Shown piece after piece: positions 1 through 10,632 of a stretch of 23,792 nucleotides of DNA. The notes below the pieces were generated by a model. That model searched no databases and had not been told where the DNA came from. It saw only the letters and a program-made list of their open reading frames with translations. The position numbers and the translations under genes are program-made. This DNA is from Rhizophagus sp. LPA8_4_AMF. Taxonomy: Eukaryota > Glomeromycota > Glomeromycetes > Glomerales > Glomeraceae. Position 1 is the first letter of the stretch. Each line of letters begins with the position of its first letter. The stretch spans positions 1 to 23,792 of the forward strand of contig JADRCO010000990.1 in assembly GCA_021464525.1 (NCBI GenBank), given 5' to 3'.

Positions 1-614
1 TATTAATTTTTAATTGTCTTTCTTGAATGAAATCATCAATTTTTTCATTTCCACTGATCCAATTCACTAAGTTTATAATATAACTTTGAACAAATATATA
101 ATCTCCTGTATCCGGATTTTGAGATATTCCATATAATACTTGAAATGATTTATATTTTGTTGGATATTTTTTAGCCTAAATATAAATAAAAAAAGATTGT
201 AAAATATTAATTAAAAAAAGTATTTAAATATTTAAAGGTATTTCATACCTCATTTATCAAAGAATCAATGGATTCTTGTAAATTATGTAAACATTTTAAT
301 GCAACTTTTTTATTTGAATCTCTTGTATAGTAATCAATATCATCATCATAATCACCTAACAACTTGTAAAATGGTCCATTCTCCCATATTGCTGAATATA
401 CTGTTATAAGACCATTTTTGCCTGTCTCCTTAATTTTATTAAACTGATTGTATGGTATCCATTCAAGCACTATATCATCATAGTTATTAATTTTTAATTG
501 CCTTTCTTGAATGAAATCATCAATTTTTTCATTTCCACTGGTCCAATTTGTAAAGTTGGTTTCTAAATATTTCAGAATATTATTTTCTGTCAAAGGTATA
601 TTTTGAGAAGACAT
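1..614 (-). CDS. Kinase-like protein, N-terminal two exons (partial, runs off left edge)
   Basis: Exon 1 runs from the ATG at 614 down to 249 (122 residues). A 73-bp GT-AG intron (248-176) joins it in phase 0 to exon 2 (175-1, 58 residues), which leaves the window. The frame is open upstream of 614 only by a TTG codon, so 614 is the first usable ATG. Residues 52-112 resemble the N-lobe of a protein kinase: a glycine-loop segment GKNGLITV (65-72), which lacks the usual last glycine, and VALK (104-107) with the ATP-anchoring lysine at 107. Exon 2 continues with YGISQNPDTGDYI (about 137-149), wording typical of the expanded Rhizophagus kinase family. Residues 160-180 then repeat residues 23-43 with one change (T25 versus I162). 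No catalytic loop (HRD) or DFG motif falls inside the window, so activity cannot be judged. A TATA-like TATAAATA (minus strand, 664-657) lies about 45 bases before the ATG, close for a promoter. The kinase-family call is recognition of wording, not a search. Confidence 0.8.
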
Positions 615-2028
615 TATTGTTTTCAAAAGCTCAAAATTTTTTTCAAATAAAAATCTTATTTATAATAAATTATGTACGTACAAGTAACAGGTAACACAAA
701 AATTTTGCATAAATTGATATGTAAGCATTACGTAATGGTGATATTTTGATGTCGATCATGCAATAAAAAATTATTCGAAACAAGAATTTTTCTGTTTTTT
801 ATAGATTTATGCAAATTCTTTGAGACTTTGACCTCTTTTACTTGAGTTAATATATTACATCTATATGAAAGTAAAGTATGCTTATTTTTATTAATTTAGA
901 ATATTACATGGTTGATTTTATAAAAGTTTTTAATTATATTTTAATTATATTTTTTTTTAATTCCTTACACTAAATTTCAGTCTAATGGTGCTATTATTTA
1001 CCATGTACATATTAGAATTTTTATAAAAATGAAGAGTGAATTTGGTATTAAATATAAAAAGAAATGATTGGTCGAATGTCTTATGATCACTGATCATTTG
1101 ATCGACATCGATTTCAACCATTTTAAAGATGGCAATTAAAAATTTAAGTATTTTAGCGTTTCTATTGGTCAAAGTGACTAAAATTGTTAAAAAAAATATA
1201 TTTTTTTTTTGTAAATTTCTTATCAATACAACTATTAATGTAAGAGAATTCAAGTGTCTCCAAGCCGTTCTCCTTTTTTTTAATAATAAAAAGGGTTTGT
1301 ATAATCCGTTTACGTTGTTATGAAAGTTTATAATTATTTCTCGGTAATAAGATTGTAATAAATACGATAACTGCAAGAAAATCTTCTACATATTCGTCAA
1401 TATTGAACTTTAAACGTACAGTAATTTCAATAATCTATGTTCTATAATTTATTCTATTGGTTCTTTTTTTACGGATTAAAGTTAGATTTTATCGATTTAA
1501 GTTAGCCACATAAAATTTGGCTTTCATGTATTGGATGAATTAAATTTTTGTGATACGATAACGTTAGCGGGCGTTTTATTTATTGTAACCATGTTAGTAA
1601 AAGGAACTTTGGTTTCACAATTCGGTTTCACAAAATGATATACGAATACTCGTCGCACAAAGCTTCAAGAAAAATTATAAATTTTTTTTTTATTTATTTT
1701 TTTAACGAATTTTTTTGTCGATTTTTTTTAAAAGGAAAACTAGTTTAAACCAAAAAAATAAAATTGACTTTTGATTACTTTGATGATTTTCGAATGGCTT
1801 TTTGAAGAAAATTATTATTTACATAAACAAGTTAACTTAGTCATAACAGTGATCCATATGATGCAACATCTTTGATATTAAATAGTAATAATAATGAATA
1901 TTTATCTGTTATTGTTATAAATAATAAATAATGTATACTATACAAAAATTATAAAAAAATGTTTAAATTTCAAACCTATAAAATTAAAATCCTGCACCAT
2001 TCCAAAATGAATCTTCATTTTTCACTAT
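615..2028. other. Intergenic AT-rich stretch, no gene seen
   Basis: Long A and T runs dominate. Reading frames on both strands near 957-1376 overlap each other and have low-complexity, hydrophobic or lysine-rich wording expected by chance at this base composition. Positions 1605-1635 contain GGTTTCACAA twice, 14 bases apart. I see no RNA gene, promoter or element end that I can support. Confidence 0.6.
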
Positions 2029-2209
2029 CCCAGTAAAAAGTCCTGTACTGAATTTATATTAGGTTTGTATTGAATTTATACATGAGCCCGTTTGGTATGA
2101 ATAATTGGACCATAATTGGGATAAATTTAATATAAATATGGACAAATTTTATACCGAATGGGCTCATTTCATAATTGGCCTATATTTGGAACAATAACTT
2201 TTTACTGGG
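2029..2209. mobile_element. Short terminal-inverted-repeat element (MITE-like), 181 bp
   Basis: The ends are a perfect 13-bp inverted repeat, CCCAGTAAAAAGT at 2029-2041 and its complement at 2197-2209. A second, inner inverted pair follows: ATGAGCCCGTTTGGTAT near 2083 and a 15/17 match in reverse near 2150-2166. TAT stands directly outside both ends and would be a 3-bp target-site duplication. There is no coding capacity, which fits a non-autonomous DNA transposon. A 3-bp duplication is usual for PIF/Harbinger-like elements, but the superfamily is inference. Interior motifs such as ATAATTGG recur in both halves, so the whole unit can fold into a long imperfect hairpin. Confidence 0.75.
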
Positions 2210-2439
2210 TATTAATTTGCTCATTTAAAATCACCAATAAAAAAAATTATAAATTAAATTGTCATTTTAAGTATTATATATTTCAATTTAATAATAATAT
2301 TGATACAATTTTATTTGATTATCTAAGCTTATATTAATAGTTGTTTTGCATTATTAGAAACGATTTTTATCAATTTTTTTTTATAATAATTTATTTTTTA
2401 ATTATACAAATCACTTAAAAAAATCGAAAATATCTCACT

Positions 2440-3720
2440 ATAAAGGTAGGTCTTTTTAATTTCCGATGAAAAAAAAAGATTTTAGACAATTATTATTTTC
2501 AATAAAGAAAAAATAAAAAAATAATAATTATTAATATTTAATACATTAATTTTGTAAAAGAAATTTGTCTAACTTAATAAAAATTCGAATACTATTTTAA
2601 ATGAATGATTACTAGACAACCATCAATGTTAACATATATTTATTTTTGATCATGTGTCTTATAACGGCCAAAATTTAATTTTCCCCAAAAAAAAAAATTG
2701 TTATTTAAAAGAATCCCTGTCTTTTGGTTTAATTAAATTGGAATAAATAAAATAATATATTTAATTTAGGTTATTAAAATTTAAAATAAAAAAAAATTAT
2801 TTAATGTTAATAATTAGAAAGTAATGTATTGTGTTAAATGACTTTTTCGTAACGACTATCTCCATTCCAAATTACTAACTTTTTTCTTAGTAAAGGAACT
2901 TTCTATATTTGGTTTAGTTGAATTGGAATAATAAAAATTTACGAGGTAATATTGAATTTTATTGTATTCTCGCTAATAACAAAAAAAAAATGTGTTTTAA
3001 TACAAATAAATAATAAGTATAGTATATACCTAACTAATTAATACTAAAAAATATTCTGTATTGTATTCATGATCCTCAATCAGTTCTTTTTCTTCTTGTT
3101 TAAATAATAAATAATCTTTTCTATTTATTTAAAAAAAAAAATTCTTTTCTGACGAAAAAAAGGTCTTGGACAAATTATACTTTGATAAAAAATTCTTAGA
3201 TGATTTTTTTCATTAATTTCACAAAAAAAAGTTTGTCAAATTTAATAAAAAAAAAATCTATTCTAATGTTATTCTTTCAAATTATTAAAAAGAAATTTAT
3301 AAATACACATTTTCTTAAACAATATTAAAACTTGAACATTATAAGAAAAAAATCATATAGTTTCTAAATATAATAAGAGAATTTAACGTTTTTTATCAAT
3401 TTTTATTTTTTTTCTTTTATTTTTTGGCAAAAAAAAATTACATTTGATCATATAATTTTAATTTGATCGTACATCTTATGCTTAATCATTTTTTTATAAT
3501 GTTTTATAGAATTATTACTCAGAAACTCAAAGCAAAACATAATAACAGAATTCATATATTTTTATATTATTTTTTATTGATATACTTATAATTTCAATAC
3601 AATATTACTTAATTTAGTTAGTAAAATCTATGTGAAGTAAAATAAAAAAATTCCTTGATCATTTTTGGGGCATAATTGATTAATTGATGGTCATTTTTCT
3701 GATGAAAAAAAATTTGGCTT
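2440..3720. repeat. Degenerate repeats of a shared AT-rich unit
   Basis: Similar stretches recur in the same orientation. A block with GATGAAAAAAA or GACGAAAAAAA followed by a GG/ACAATTAT-like segment and ATTAAT...TTTGTC appears at about 2460-2610 and 3148-3290, with a shorter version at about 3697-3735. A second block, with TTTGGTTTA, then AATTGGAATAA, occurs at about 2706-2760 and 2893-2935. Low complexity inflates the apparent similarity, so duplication is likely but not certain. I see no gene here. Confidence 0.4.
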
Positions 3721-3735
3721 TGATAATTGTAACTT

Positions 3736-3993
3736 CTCGTACTTAACAATCAAATCTTATATCAAAATCTACCCAGGAAATTCCCTGGTCTTCTACATCA
3801 TCATCCCCACCACATATGATAGTCACAAAATCTGCAATCCATAAAAAAATTCAAGGAAGCAGCAATCCACGCCTGTACTAGGTAAACATGAAATTACTAC
3901 AAAATATTTCATTAACTAAATTAACAAAATTGTAGGATGCATCAAATGCACTTATGGTCAGCAGGCCTACATGAAACGCGGGCATCTGGCTAG
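3736..3993 (+). repeat. Dispersed hairpin-ended repeat, left copy (258 bp)
   Basis: This matches the reverse complement of the right edge of the window. Shared landmarks in order are AACAATCAAAT, CCCTGGTCTTCTACATCATC, then AATGCACT, AGCAGGCCT, CATGAAACGC and a terminal CTAG at 3990-3993. In this copy the terminal hairpin is decayed. About 125 bases (roughly 3810-3937) have no counterpart in the right copy, so either this copy took an insertion or the other lost sequence. The arrangement of hairpin then CTAG followed by T recalls Helitron 3' ends, but no Helitron protein or 5' end is present, so the class is a guess. Confidence 0.65.
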
Positions 3994-5100
3994 TTTCTTA
4001 ATAAAAAGAGAAATAGATACCCTTACTGCGTAAATACTGATTAGCCATATAATCGTTTCTTCATGTATACATTTCTTTATTTAGTATCTGAATTATGTGA
4101 AGAAAGACTTCTTGGTTTTTGATGATCTATCACTCATATTAAATGTACATAAAGATGCATAAGCTCCGATGCTAATATTTTTATTTAACAATAACAACAT
4201 GATGAATGATATACAATAATTATATATAGCATGGATTGTACTGTATAAAATTTAAACAAAAATTTATATTGGAACAATGATATCATTTTTCATATAATTA
4301 TTTACAATAATGCAAGTAGGTTTCTTTTTTAATTAACCCGATCAAGTGACTAGCCAAACATAAATATACTGTACAATCTCTCATATCCCATACTAAACAA
4401 AGAAAACTAATTATTGAAAAATGATATTTGTTTGTTCAGATTTTAATAAGAGTTACAAAAGATGATTTTTTTTATGACTTAATTTAAATAAAATAAAATG
4501 ATATATTTCTAGTAAAAAGTATTCTGCCGCAAATTTGAATTAACCAATTTAAAACGTAAAAATATATGTAGAATTATTAATAAATTGGTTATTATTTATC
4601 CCATGAAAGAAGTGTAATAAAGATCTCTTCTTTAAGAATTATGCTCACAAATTATGGAACGTAGTAAATGTGTCTTTGTTATTAGATCGAAATTATAATA
4701 AATTAGATTTTTTTTATTTTAAAACTATCTAAAAATAGTTTTATGCTATTTTTATCATAAATTTACAAAATATCTTGAACGATGAATTTCCAAACATCAT
4801 CTCGGGAGAAAACTGTAATAACCGGAATATTATGTAATTTTAATACTGGCTCATTTGAAAATTCAATTCATAAAATATTATGACAACGAAAAGATCTGAT
4901 AAAAATCCAAAAGTTCTAAGTAATGATGAATGATGTTATATGATAAATCCAATAAAAGATGATAACATCGAACAATACTAATTTTAATTATTTTTATATA
5001 ACAAAAAATTACTGCAATGCTTAATAATTAATAATAAAAAATTTTTGATTTATTTATAAAAAACTAATCATATCACAGTACATATTTTTTTTAAAAAAAA
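3994..5100. other. Intergenic stretch, no gene seen
   Basis: AT-rich sequence with frequent stops on both strands. A short open piece at about 4780-4838 reads DEFPNIISGENCNNRNIM and then stops. It is too short and isolated to call. No RNA gene or element ends were recognised. Confidence 0.5.
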
Positions 5101-5556
5101 ATACATAAAGCTAAATATAAAAATAGTAATAAAGCTGCTGAAGATAATCGTCCACTGTTTTGTATGAAAAGGACACACAAAGCAATCGTAAGTAACAATG
5201 AGGTCTGTAGACTAGGAGTGCCACACGTAAATACTATCAAATGTGGAATGGTAAATTAAACTATTGACTATTGAATTATTTGTTATATTAAGAAAAAAAG
5301 CGATAACTATATATTAAAAGAATAAAAAAAAAAGCTTTAACGTGAAATCACGTGATGAAAAATGATATGCCATTAGGTGAGCGAGTTAATGCATTTTTTG
5401 AACAGACTAAATCCTGCTTCTCCTTCAAGCACAAGTGATAGGAGGGTGAATTTTACTACAATCATGAACATGACAGGTCTGATCCTGTATATGGCATATT
5501 CATTCATGCATGAGGTAAGAGTAACCCCGGAATACTCTATACGTCTAAAAATTTAA
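5101..5556 (+). other. Coding-like fragments of an unrecognised gene
   Basis: Base composition is less AT-rich here than in the flanks, and three plus-strand open pieces look protein-like. Positions 5101-5259 are open and contain AEDNRPLFCMKRTHKAI, followed by a splice-donor-like GTAAGT. Positions 5355-5438 encode 27 residues beginning MKNDMPLGERVNAFFEQ. Positions 5389-5556 encode 55 residues including MNMTGLILYMAYSFMHE, followed directly by GTAAGA. The two donor-like sites suggest exons of one spliced gene or its remnant, but I could not link them with convincing acceptors. No family was recognised. Confidence 0.25.
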
Positions 5557-6514
5557 CAATTGCCTTTTAAGTTGTCATTACGGTTGATGCCGTTGAAAGA
5601 ATATAATAAATGAAAAATTGCGTCCTTTGTTTTATTAAATTTTTATAAATGACTATTGTACGTATTTTTTTTTGTATTAGACTTTTAACATTCTTTTTAA
5701 TCCTAAGGCGTTAGTGCATAATAGTGATAATGTGATAGTGCTGTTATCTTGTAAAATTCAATGGTCATTCGAATCGAAAGTTTGTTTATTATTATGTTCA
5801 TAAGACGCCAAATGTCTCATTAAAAAATAACAAAGCCTAATAGCGGAGTGCTGCATACTTTAAAGAATTATCTATCCCATATAAATTGTCCCACTCGATA
5901 CTCGTAACCCGTTCTAGGTCTTACCTTTTCTGACATATAGTAGATATAAATATGTTACCGTTGCAAATCTTAGATTCTTAAATATTAAAATTATTTTGTG
6001 AAGAACATAATTCATAAGTTTAATTATTTTTGATTAGTGTATTTTTTTTAAGAAAGAATAAAGAAAAATAACATGTAATAAATAATTTAGAAAAAGGTTT
6101 ATTGTGACATAAGGTCAGTATTAGGTATGGAGTTTTAAGAAATGTATCTATTTCAAAGTAAGATACATATTTTGATTAAAAAAACAAAAATTATATAAAG
6201 TTTTTTTATAATTATCAACTTAATTAATTTGTGAAAATAGATTTTATTTATTAAAATAATATTATTTTAAAAGAGAAAAAATGTTTCAATATATTATCAT
6301 AATAAAAAATAAACTAAATTTAAGATAATCAAAAATTGACATTCATGTTTAGATAAATATTATGATTATATATGACTTAAAATATTTCGGTAGTTTAACA
6401 TATGTACAGTTTCAGAGTTTCTTGTTTATTTGTTTTCTAGTAATTACTAAATAAAAGATTTTGCGAAAAAAAAATAGTTTACTTTTTAAATTAATAATCG
6501 AGATATCATCAAAA
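5557..6514. other. Intergenic stretch, nothing recognised
   Basis: AT-rich with no long open frame, no tRNA-like fold and no clear element ends. Around 5700-5750 there is a loose repetition of ATAGTG/GATAATGTG without a definite unit. Confidence 0.5.
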
Positions 6515-6560
6515 GGTGCTTATTATACTAAACGTGGGTGCTTAATTTCAGGGGTGCTTA
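6515..6560 (+). repeat. Three direct copies of GGTGCTTA
   Basis: GGTGCTTA occurs at about 6515, 6537 and 6553. The second and third copies are followed by similar bases (ATTTCAG and ATAACAG). Spacing is 22 and 16 bases, so this is a loose cluster and not a regular tandem array. No function is evident. Confidence 0.4.
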
Positions 6561-6699
6561 ATAACAGTCAATTTATTAATAACCAGCCAAAAAAAACTTT
6601 CCATTTAGTAAGTAAATTAGTCTAAATTTCCTTTGGACACACATGTTAGTGAATACAAGTTTCATATATTTCCCTATAAAAAATTTTATCTGTTATTTC

Positions 6700-6835
6700 T
6701 GTAAAAACTCCGTAAAGATGAGCCTTTCACGGATCCATTACAGTAACGGAAAATGTAAATAATTCGATAAATTCCGTGATATAAGGCTATTAATTCCGGA
6801 AATATGAGCCTTTTACGGAAAAAAGATGGAATATA
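6700..6835. repeat. Nested inverted-repeat block built on GAGCCTTTYACGGA
   Basis: The motif GAGCCTTTCACGGA occurs near 6720 and GAGCCTTTTACGGA near 6807, with an inverted relative TTCCGTGATATAAGGCT between them near 6770. The first copy is also part of a smaller hairpin (TCCGTAAAG paired with CTTTCACGGA). The block can fold in several ways and resembles the remains of a short inverted-repeat transposon. I found no target-site duplication. Just to the right, ATATAACGAA (about 6910) pairs with TTCGTTATAT (about 6957), which may be a second such remnant. Confidence 0.45.
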
Positions 6836-6989
6836 AAAAACGGATCGACTTTTTTGACAGGGTTTGCACCACAAATTTGCCCTAAATTATCCAGAAGTTC
6901 AGTATATTATATAACGAATTCACTATATACCGAACAAAACCTTCTGGAATGGAGGGTTCGTTATATCCATTGGTGACTGTAATAATAAT

Positions 6990-8543
6990 GTCATAATGAA
7001 CGCTATTAAATGTACTATTATATTTTATATAAATAGTCAGTTAAATTTTCCCTATTCCATGTCTTTTCTACATTTACATTTCTTTCTACCACGTGTACTT
7101 GAAATAAAATTCGTAAAATAATAAAAATTTGCAAAATATTTTATTTAAACATAGTTTCTCCGTAATTCATTCAATTAAATAATAAACGCTAATAAAAATG
7201 TAATCTAAATTTTTTAGAAAATATGCAACATACGTCTTTAAATTTGATCGATTTACATTAATTATCGACTAGTGTGCATTTGTATGTAAATAAATATGTA
7301 CTCAAAACTCGAGAATTTCAATTTTTGGCCTGTTATGATTAAAAGATGTCAAATAAATTTGTTTTCCAATATAAAAATTGTTTAAATTATCTTTATAATT
7401 CCGATAATGTAATTATACTGTGTACCCCTCTCTGTATCTTGTGGCGTTTAATAGATGCTGATCATATAGATATGTATAAATGTAAGATAATATTCCAGGG
7501 TTGTATTAGCCTAAAGATTTCACCTGATTTGTCTATAAAATTTCTGATCACACAAACGCCACCTTTTATTTTTTTTTTACAATGTTACAAAATATTAAAA
7601 AAATTTTTATTTATTAATATATTTATACAAAAACTTTCTTAAATAATTTAGGTTATTTTATTTTTTATTTCATTTGTTTATAAATGTTGACAAAAATATC
7701 ATTCAAAAGTGTAATCTTTAACTATACAAAAAACTATATAGAGAGCAAAAAAAATTATTGGGCAAATGGAAAATAAAGAATCTAGAATCATTTTATTCAA
7801 GTTTATACAATAGGAATAATAGGCACAATAAGTATCATTGGTACTACTGCTGTCTGTCTTAAAGCCCCGTAAATAAAATAGAAGTTCATCATTTTAATTA
7901 CATTATGATCTTTGAACGATAAACAAAAACAATACTATTTAAAAATTTATAAAAAATAAACAGGTAACCGGAATAATTTTATCATCATTTCCGTTCTTCA
8001 TTAAAATCTTTCATTGATTTACTAAAAATAAATTGAAACCATAATGTAAATTTGTTTTATTTTCGACGGACATAAGATCGTAAATTTCTGATTTCTAAGA
8101 TTATCAACTATATCAGTAAGACTGCAATATATATAAAATACGGTATATACAGTATATAAACTTTATTATCATTTATATCTGCAAGTCAGCCAAGTCTCAG
8201 TCTTATGGTAATCCATGATAATATTTTACACGGTCACACTGGAATTTCAAAATTTCTTCGTTTTATTTCTGAAGAAGTCATTAACGCGAAAAAAAACAAA
8301 TTTCATCTTTACTTTAAAAATTATTTTAAATAACGTAAACAATTGTTATTTAATTTATGGTATCACATTATAAAAAAAAAAGTTACAGAAGTTTTGAAAT
8401 AAAAAAATTTACCTTTTTTCTTTCAAAAAAAATCGGTAATGATCATAATATTGTTAAAATTTTATTAGAACAAATTTCTGCTCATTAAAAGCTATTTACA
8501 GGATACATTTTAAGAAATTTGCAATTTACGCATTTCTGCTAAA
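6990..8543. other. Intergenic stretch, one doubtful reading frame
   Basis: A 98-residue plus-strand frame at 7346-7642 is rich in I, F, L and K, with no motif. Its length is unremarkable for such AT-rich DNA, so it is not called as a gene. The rest has no recognisable RNA, element or regulatory structure. Several TATAAA-like strings around 8130-8170 are expected from the composition. Confidence 0.5.
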
Positions 8544-8735
8544 ATGACATTTTATTTAAATACTATACAACAATTAGTAGATTTCGAACAAATGTCTGCG
8601 GCTGGTTTTTTGGGTCATACCCTGGCATACCCTTACTCTCCTGATCCGGAACACACATATGAACGTGCAGCACATGACAGAGGATTCACACGTCATCAAT
8701 ATTGTATTTTTGTAAAAATATATTTCTTCATCTGA
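8544..8735 (+). CDS. Hypothetical 63-residue protein (doubtful)
   Basis: The reading frame starts at the ATG at 8544 and ends at 8735. Residues 15-54 are of balanced composition, including MSAAGFLGHTLAYPY, then SPDPEHTYERAAHDRG and FTRHQY, and the underlying DNA (about 8590-8700) is clearly richer in G+C than its surroundings. That is the main sign of coding. The last residues, CIFVKIYFFI, look like intron or intergenic read-through, so the true gene might be spliced after about 8700, or this might be an isolated exon remnant. No domain or family was recognised, and no neighbour suggests a role. Confidence 0.35.
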   Translation: MTFYLNTIQQLVDFEQMSAAGFLGHTLAYPYSPDPEHTYERAAHDRGFTRHQYCIFVKIYFFI

Positions 8736-9655
8736 TATAACTAACACATGGCATTATACGTACTTGTAGAACCTAAATTTTGAATTTATTAAAATAATAT
8801 CTGATAGTAATATTATATCATATCGAATTTACGTAACGATAGCCTGCTTTTATGACCGTATATACAAACAAATAATATTGAGAAAATTAACAGTTGTTTT
8901 AAATAATATAAATTAAGGTGAAAACCTAGAATCATGATATACATGTGAGTAATTATTTTAAACTACAAAAAAATTTATGATACCGATATATAATTAAAAA
9001 ATTATTGGCTTTTAAAAAAAAAAAAAATCCTTTAGGATGTAATGGATTCATGTTCTGGAGTAATCTTTAATTATTTTCCAGTTTGTTTAAACCAATAGTC
9101 AATAAATTCTTGTTAATGAGTATTTACATAAATAAGATTCCCCTAGTTTACAGTATATATCGTTTATTGATTTTGAAAAAAAATGCATTACAAATTATAT
9201 GCATTAACAATATTTAGCCACTTCGAAGCTGCAATAAAATTCAATTTTCCACATTTGAAATAGACAGTAAAATCGTATACCTAACTTTAAAATTTCATTG
9301 GGCGTGACGACAAAAATTTTGTCATCAAATTTTGCCGGTTATAGGTTGTACTGTACATGCATAGAAATGTACGCCCTTGATTTCCTCATTCATTTTTGAA
9401 CATTTGTAATACTACAATCTTTTTTTTATTAAAAATCATTTTCCGTGCTATTCCTTTTATAATTTTTTTTTTATTGTTTTACTGCAAATCCTAGTTGTAT
9501 CATTTTTTTGTATCGGGTAAAAAATAAATGTTATAAATTATTTACCGTTTTTAAGCCAACACAAACTCAAAATTTTTTGTTCTTTGACTCTTAGTAATTT
9601 TTGATAGAACTTATTGAACATATGTACTTTCAATCATTTAAAAGTAAATCACCCC
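8736..9655. other. Intergenic stretch with a small palindromic patch
   Basis: No gene is supported. At 9300-9376 GGGCGT and ACGCCC stand in inverted order 77 bases apart and enclose GACAAAAATTTTGTC, a perfect palindrome. This could be a tiny decayed inverted-repeat element, but the paired ends are only 6 bp and no clear duplication flanks them. Confidence 0.45.
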
Positions 9656-9661
9656 TTTATT
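9656..9661 (-). terminator. Possible polyadenylation signal AATAAA
   Basis: AATAAA on the minus strand lies about 120 bases after the stop codon of the gene ending at 9781. The distance is reasonable, but the hexamer is common in DNA this rich in A+T. Confidence 0.3.
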
Positions 9662-9780
9662 ATTATATATTGTAAATCACATATAATAAACAACAACTAC
9701 AGTAAAAAATAATATTTTATCTATTATCATAGAATTAAAATTTATATAATAATCTTAATTACCATTATTTTGGGAGCTAA

Positions 9781-10632
9781 CTAATTTTGTTGAGAAGTGT
9801 AAGATTGATCAAAGAGAAGAGGAGTATTTGTATTATATTGTTGAGAAATGTTAGGAGGTGTATATGTATTATTAGAGTTTACCATACTTTCATAAGTACG
9901 ATAATCTTGAATAAATCTCTTTTGTATATTATAATTATCGTCATAGATATTTATTTGTGCCAAATAAAAAACTAGTTCTTTTTTCAAATGAAATTTGAGA
10001 TTTTCTTGATGATTCTTAGAAAATTCTTGTTGTCGATACTCATAATTAACGAATTGAATGTTATAGATAAATTTATTTAAATATTGAAATAAAAATGCAT
10101 GTGAAACCATTTCACAAGTTACTTGATAAATCTTCTTAATTTCGGGTTGTTCATGATAAAACATAAAAATGTTGTTAGGTTGAACGTAATTATTCATCAA
10201 ATTATTATCAGTATTACTTATTAACTGAGATACACTTTCAAAATTAAATGATATTTCTTTGCAAATGATATGATACGTTTGGAAATCATTGCAAGGTGCA
10301 TAAAAGAATGAGTATTCGCCCATAATATCAGTTTTTTGAGGATGAGTTAATAAAGGTGGATGAGGTGATTGAAGTGGCTGATAAACTTGCATGGGTTGTA
10401 AAGTATGACGTGGAGTCATTTCTTGGATATTGAAAGCATGATTCTCATTCATATTTAATTGAGTAGGTGGCGTAGTAAGTTGCGTGATAATAGGAGTCAT
10501 TGTCGAAACTTGCGCATCATTTACATATGACGAAACGTTGAGAGTAGTATCAAGTTGAGGATTAAATGGAGTATTGGTGAATGGAGTTGAATTATTTGCT
10601 GGTTTTCCAAAATTTTGCATTTGTGATTGCAT
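9781..10632 (-). CDS. Uncharacterised Q/N-rich protein, 283 residues
   Basis: A complete single-exon frame from the ATG at 10632 to the TAG at 9781, far longer than chance allows in DNA with this many stop codons. Residues 1-100 are low complexity and probably disordered, rich in Q, N, T and P (for example TPPTQLNMNENHAF and YQPLQSPHPPLLTHPQ). Residues about 105-240 have ordered composition with many aromatic residues and mixed charge (YSFFYAPCNDFQTYHIIC, NNIFMFYHEQPEIKKIYQ, VSHAFLFQYLNKFIYNIQ), suggesting one small helical domain. Residues 250-283 return to N/Q/S/T-rich sequence. There is no signal peptide, membrane segment, zinc-binding cluster or known motif. The ordered-core, glutamine-rich-tail build is common in transcription-related fungal proteins, but that is only an analogy. 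It stands alone, and its nearest neighbour is the decayed INTS9 copy more than 2 kb away on the same strand. Confidence 0.8.
   Translation of the reverse strand: MQSQMQNFGKPANNSTPFTNTPFNPQLDTTLNVSSYVNDAQVSTMTPIITQLTTPPTQLNMNENHAFNIQEMTPRHTLQPMQVYQPLQSPHPPLLTHPQKTDIMGEYSFFYAPCNDFQTYHIICKEISFNFESVSQLISNTDNNLMNNYVQPNNIFMFYHEQPEIKKIYQVTCEMVSHAFLFQYLNKFIYNIQFVNYEYRQQEFSKNHQENLKFHLKKELVFYLAQINIYDDNYNIQKRFIQDYRTYESMVNSNNTYTPPNISQQYNTNTPLLFDQSYTSQQN

Noticed and set aside
957-1376. 139-residue minus-strand reading frame, with a plus-strand frame inside it
   Set aside because: Low-complexity wording with no motif, overlapping frames on both strands, and a composition where such open stretches arise by chance.
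7346-7642. 98-residue plus-strand reading frame
   Set aside because: Rich in I, L, F and K with no domain. No promoter or splice context sets it apart.
9300-9376. GGGCGT...ACGCCC unit of 77 bp as a transposon
   Set aside because: The ends match over only 6 bp and there is no convincing flank duplication.
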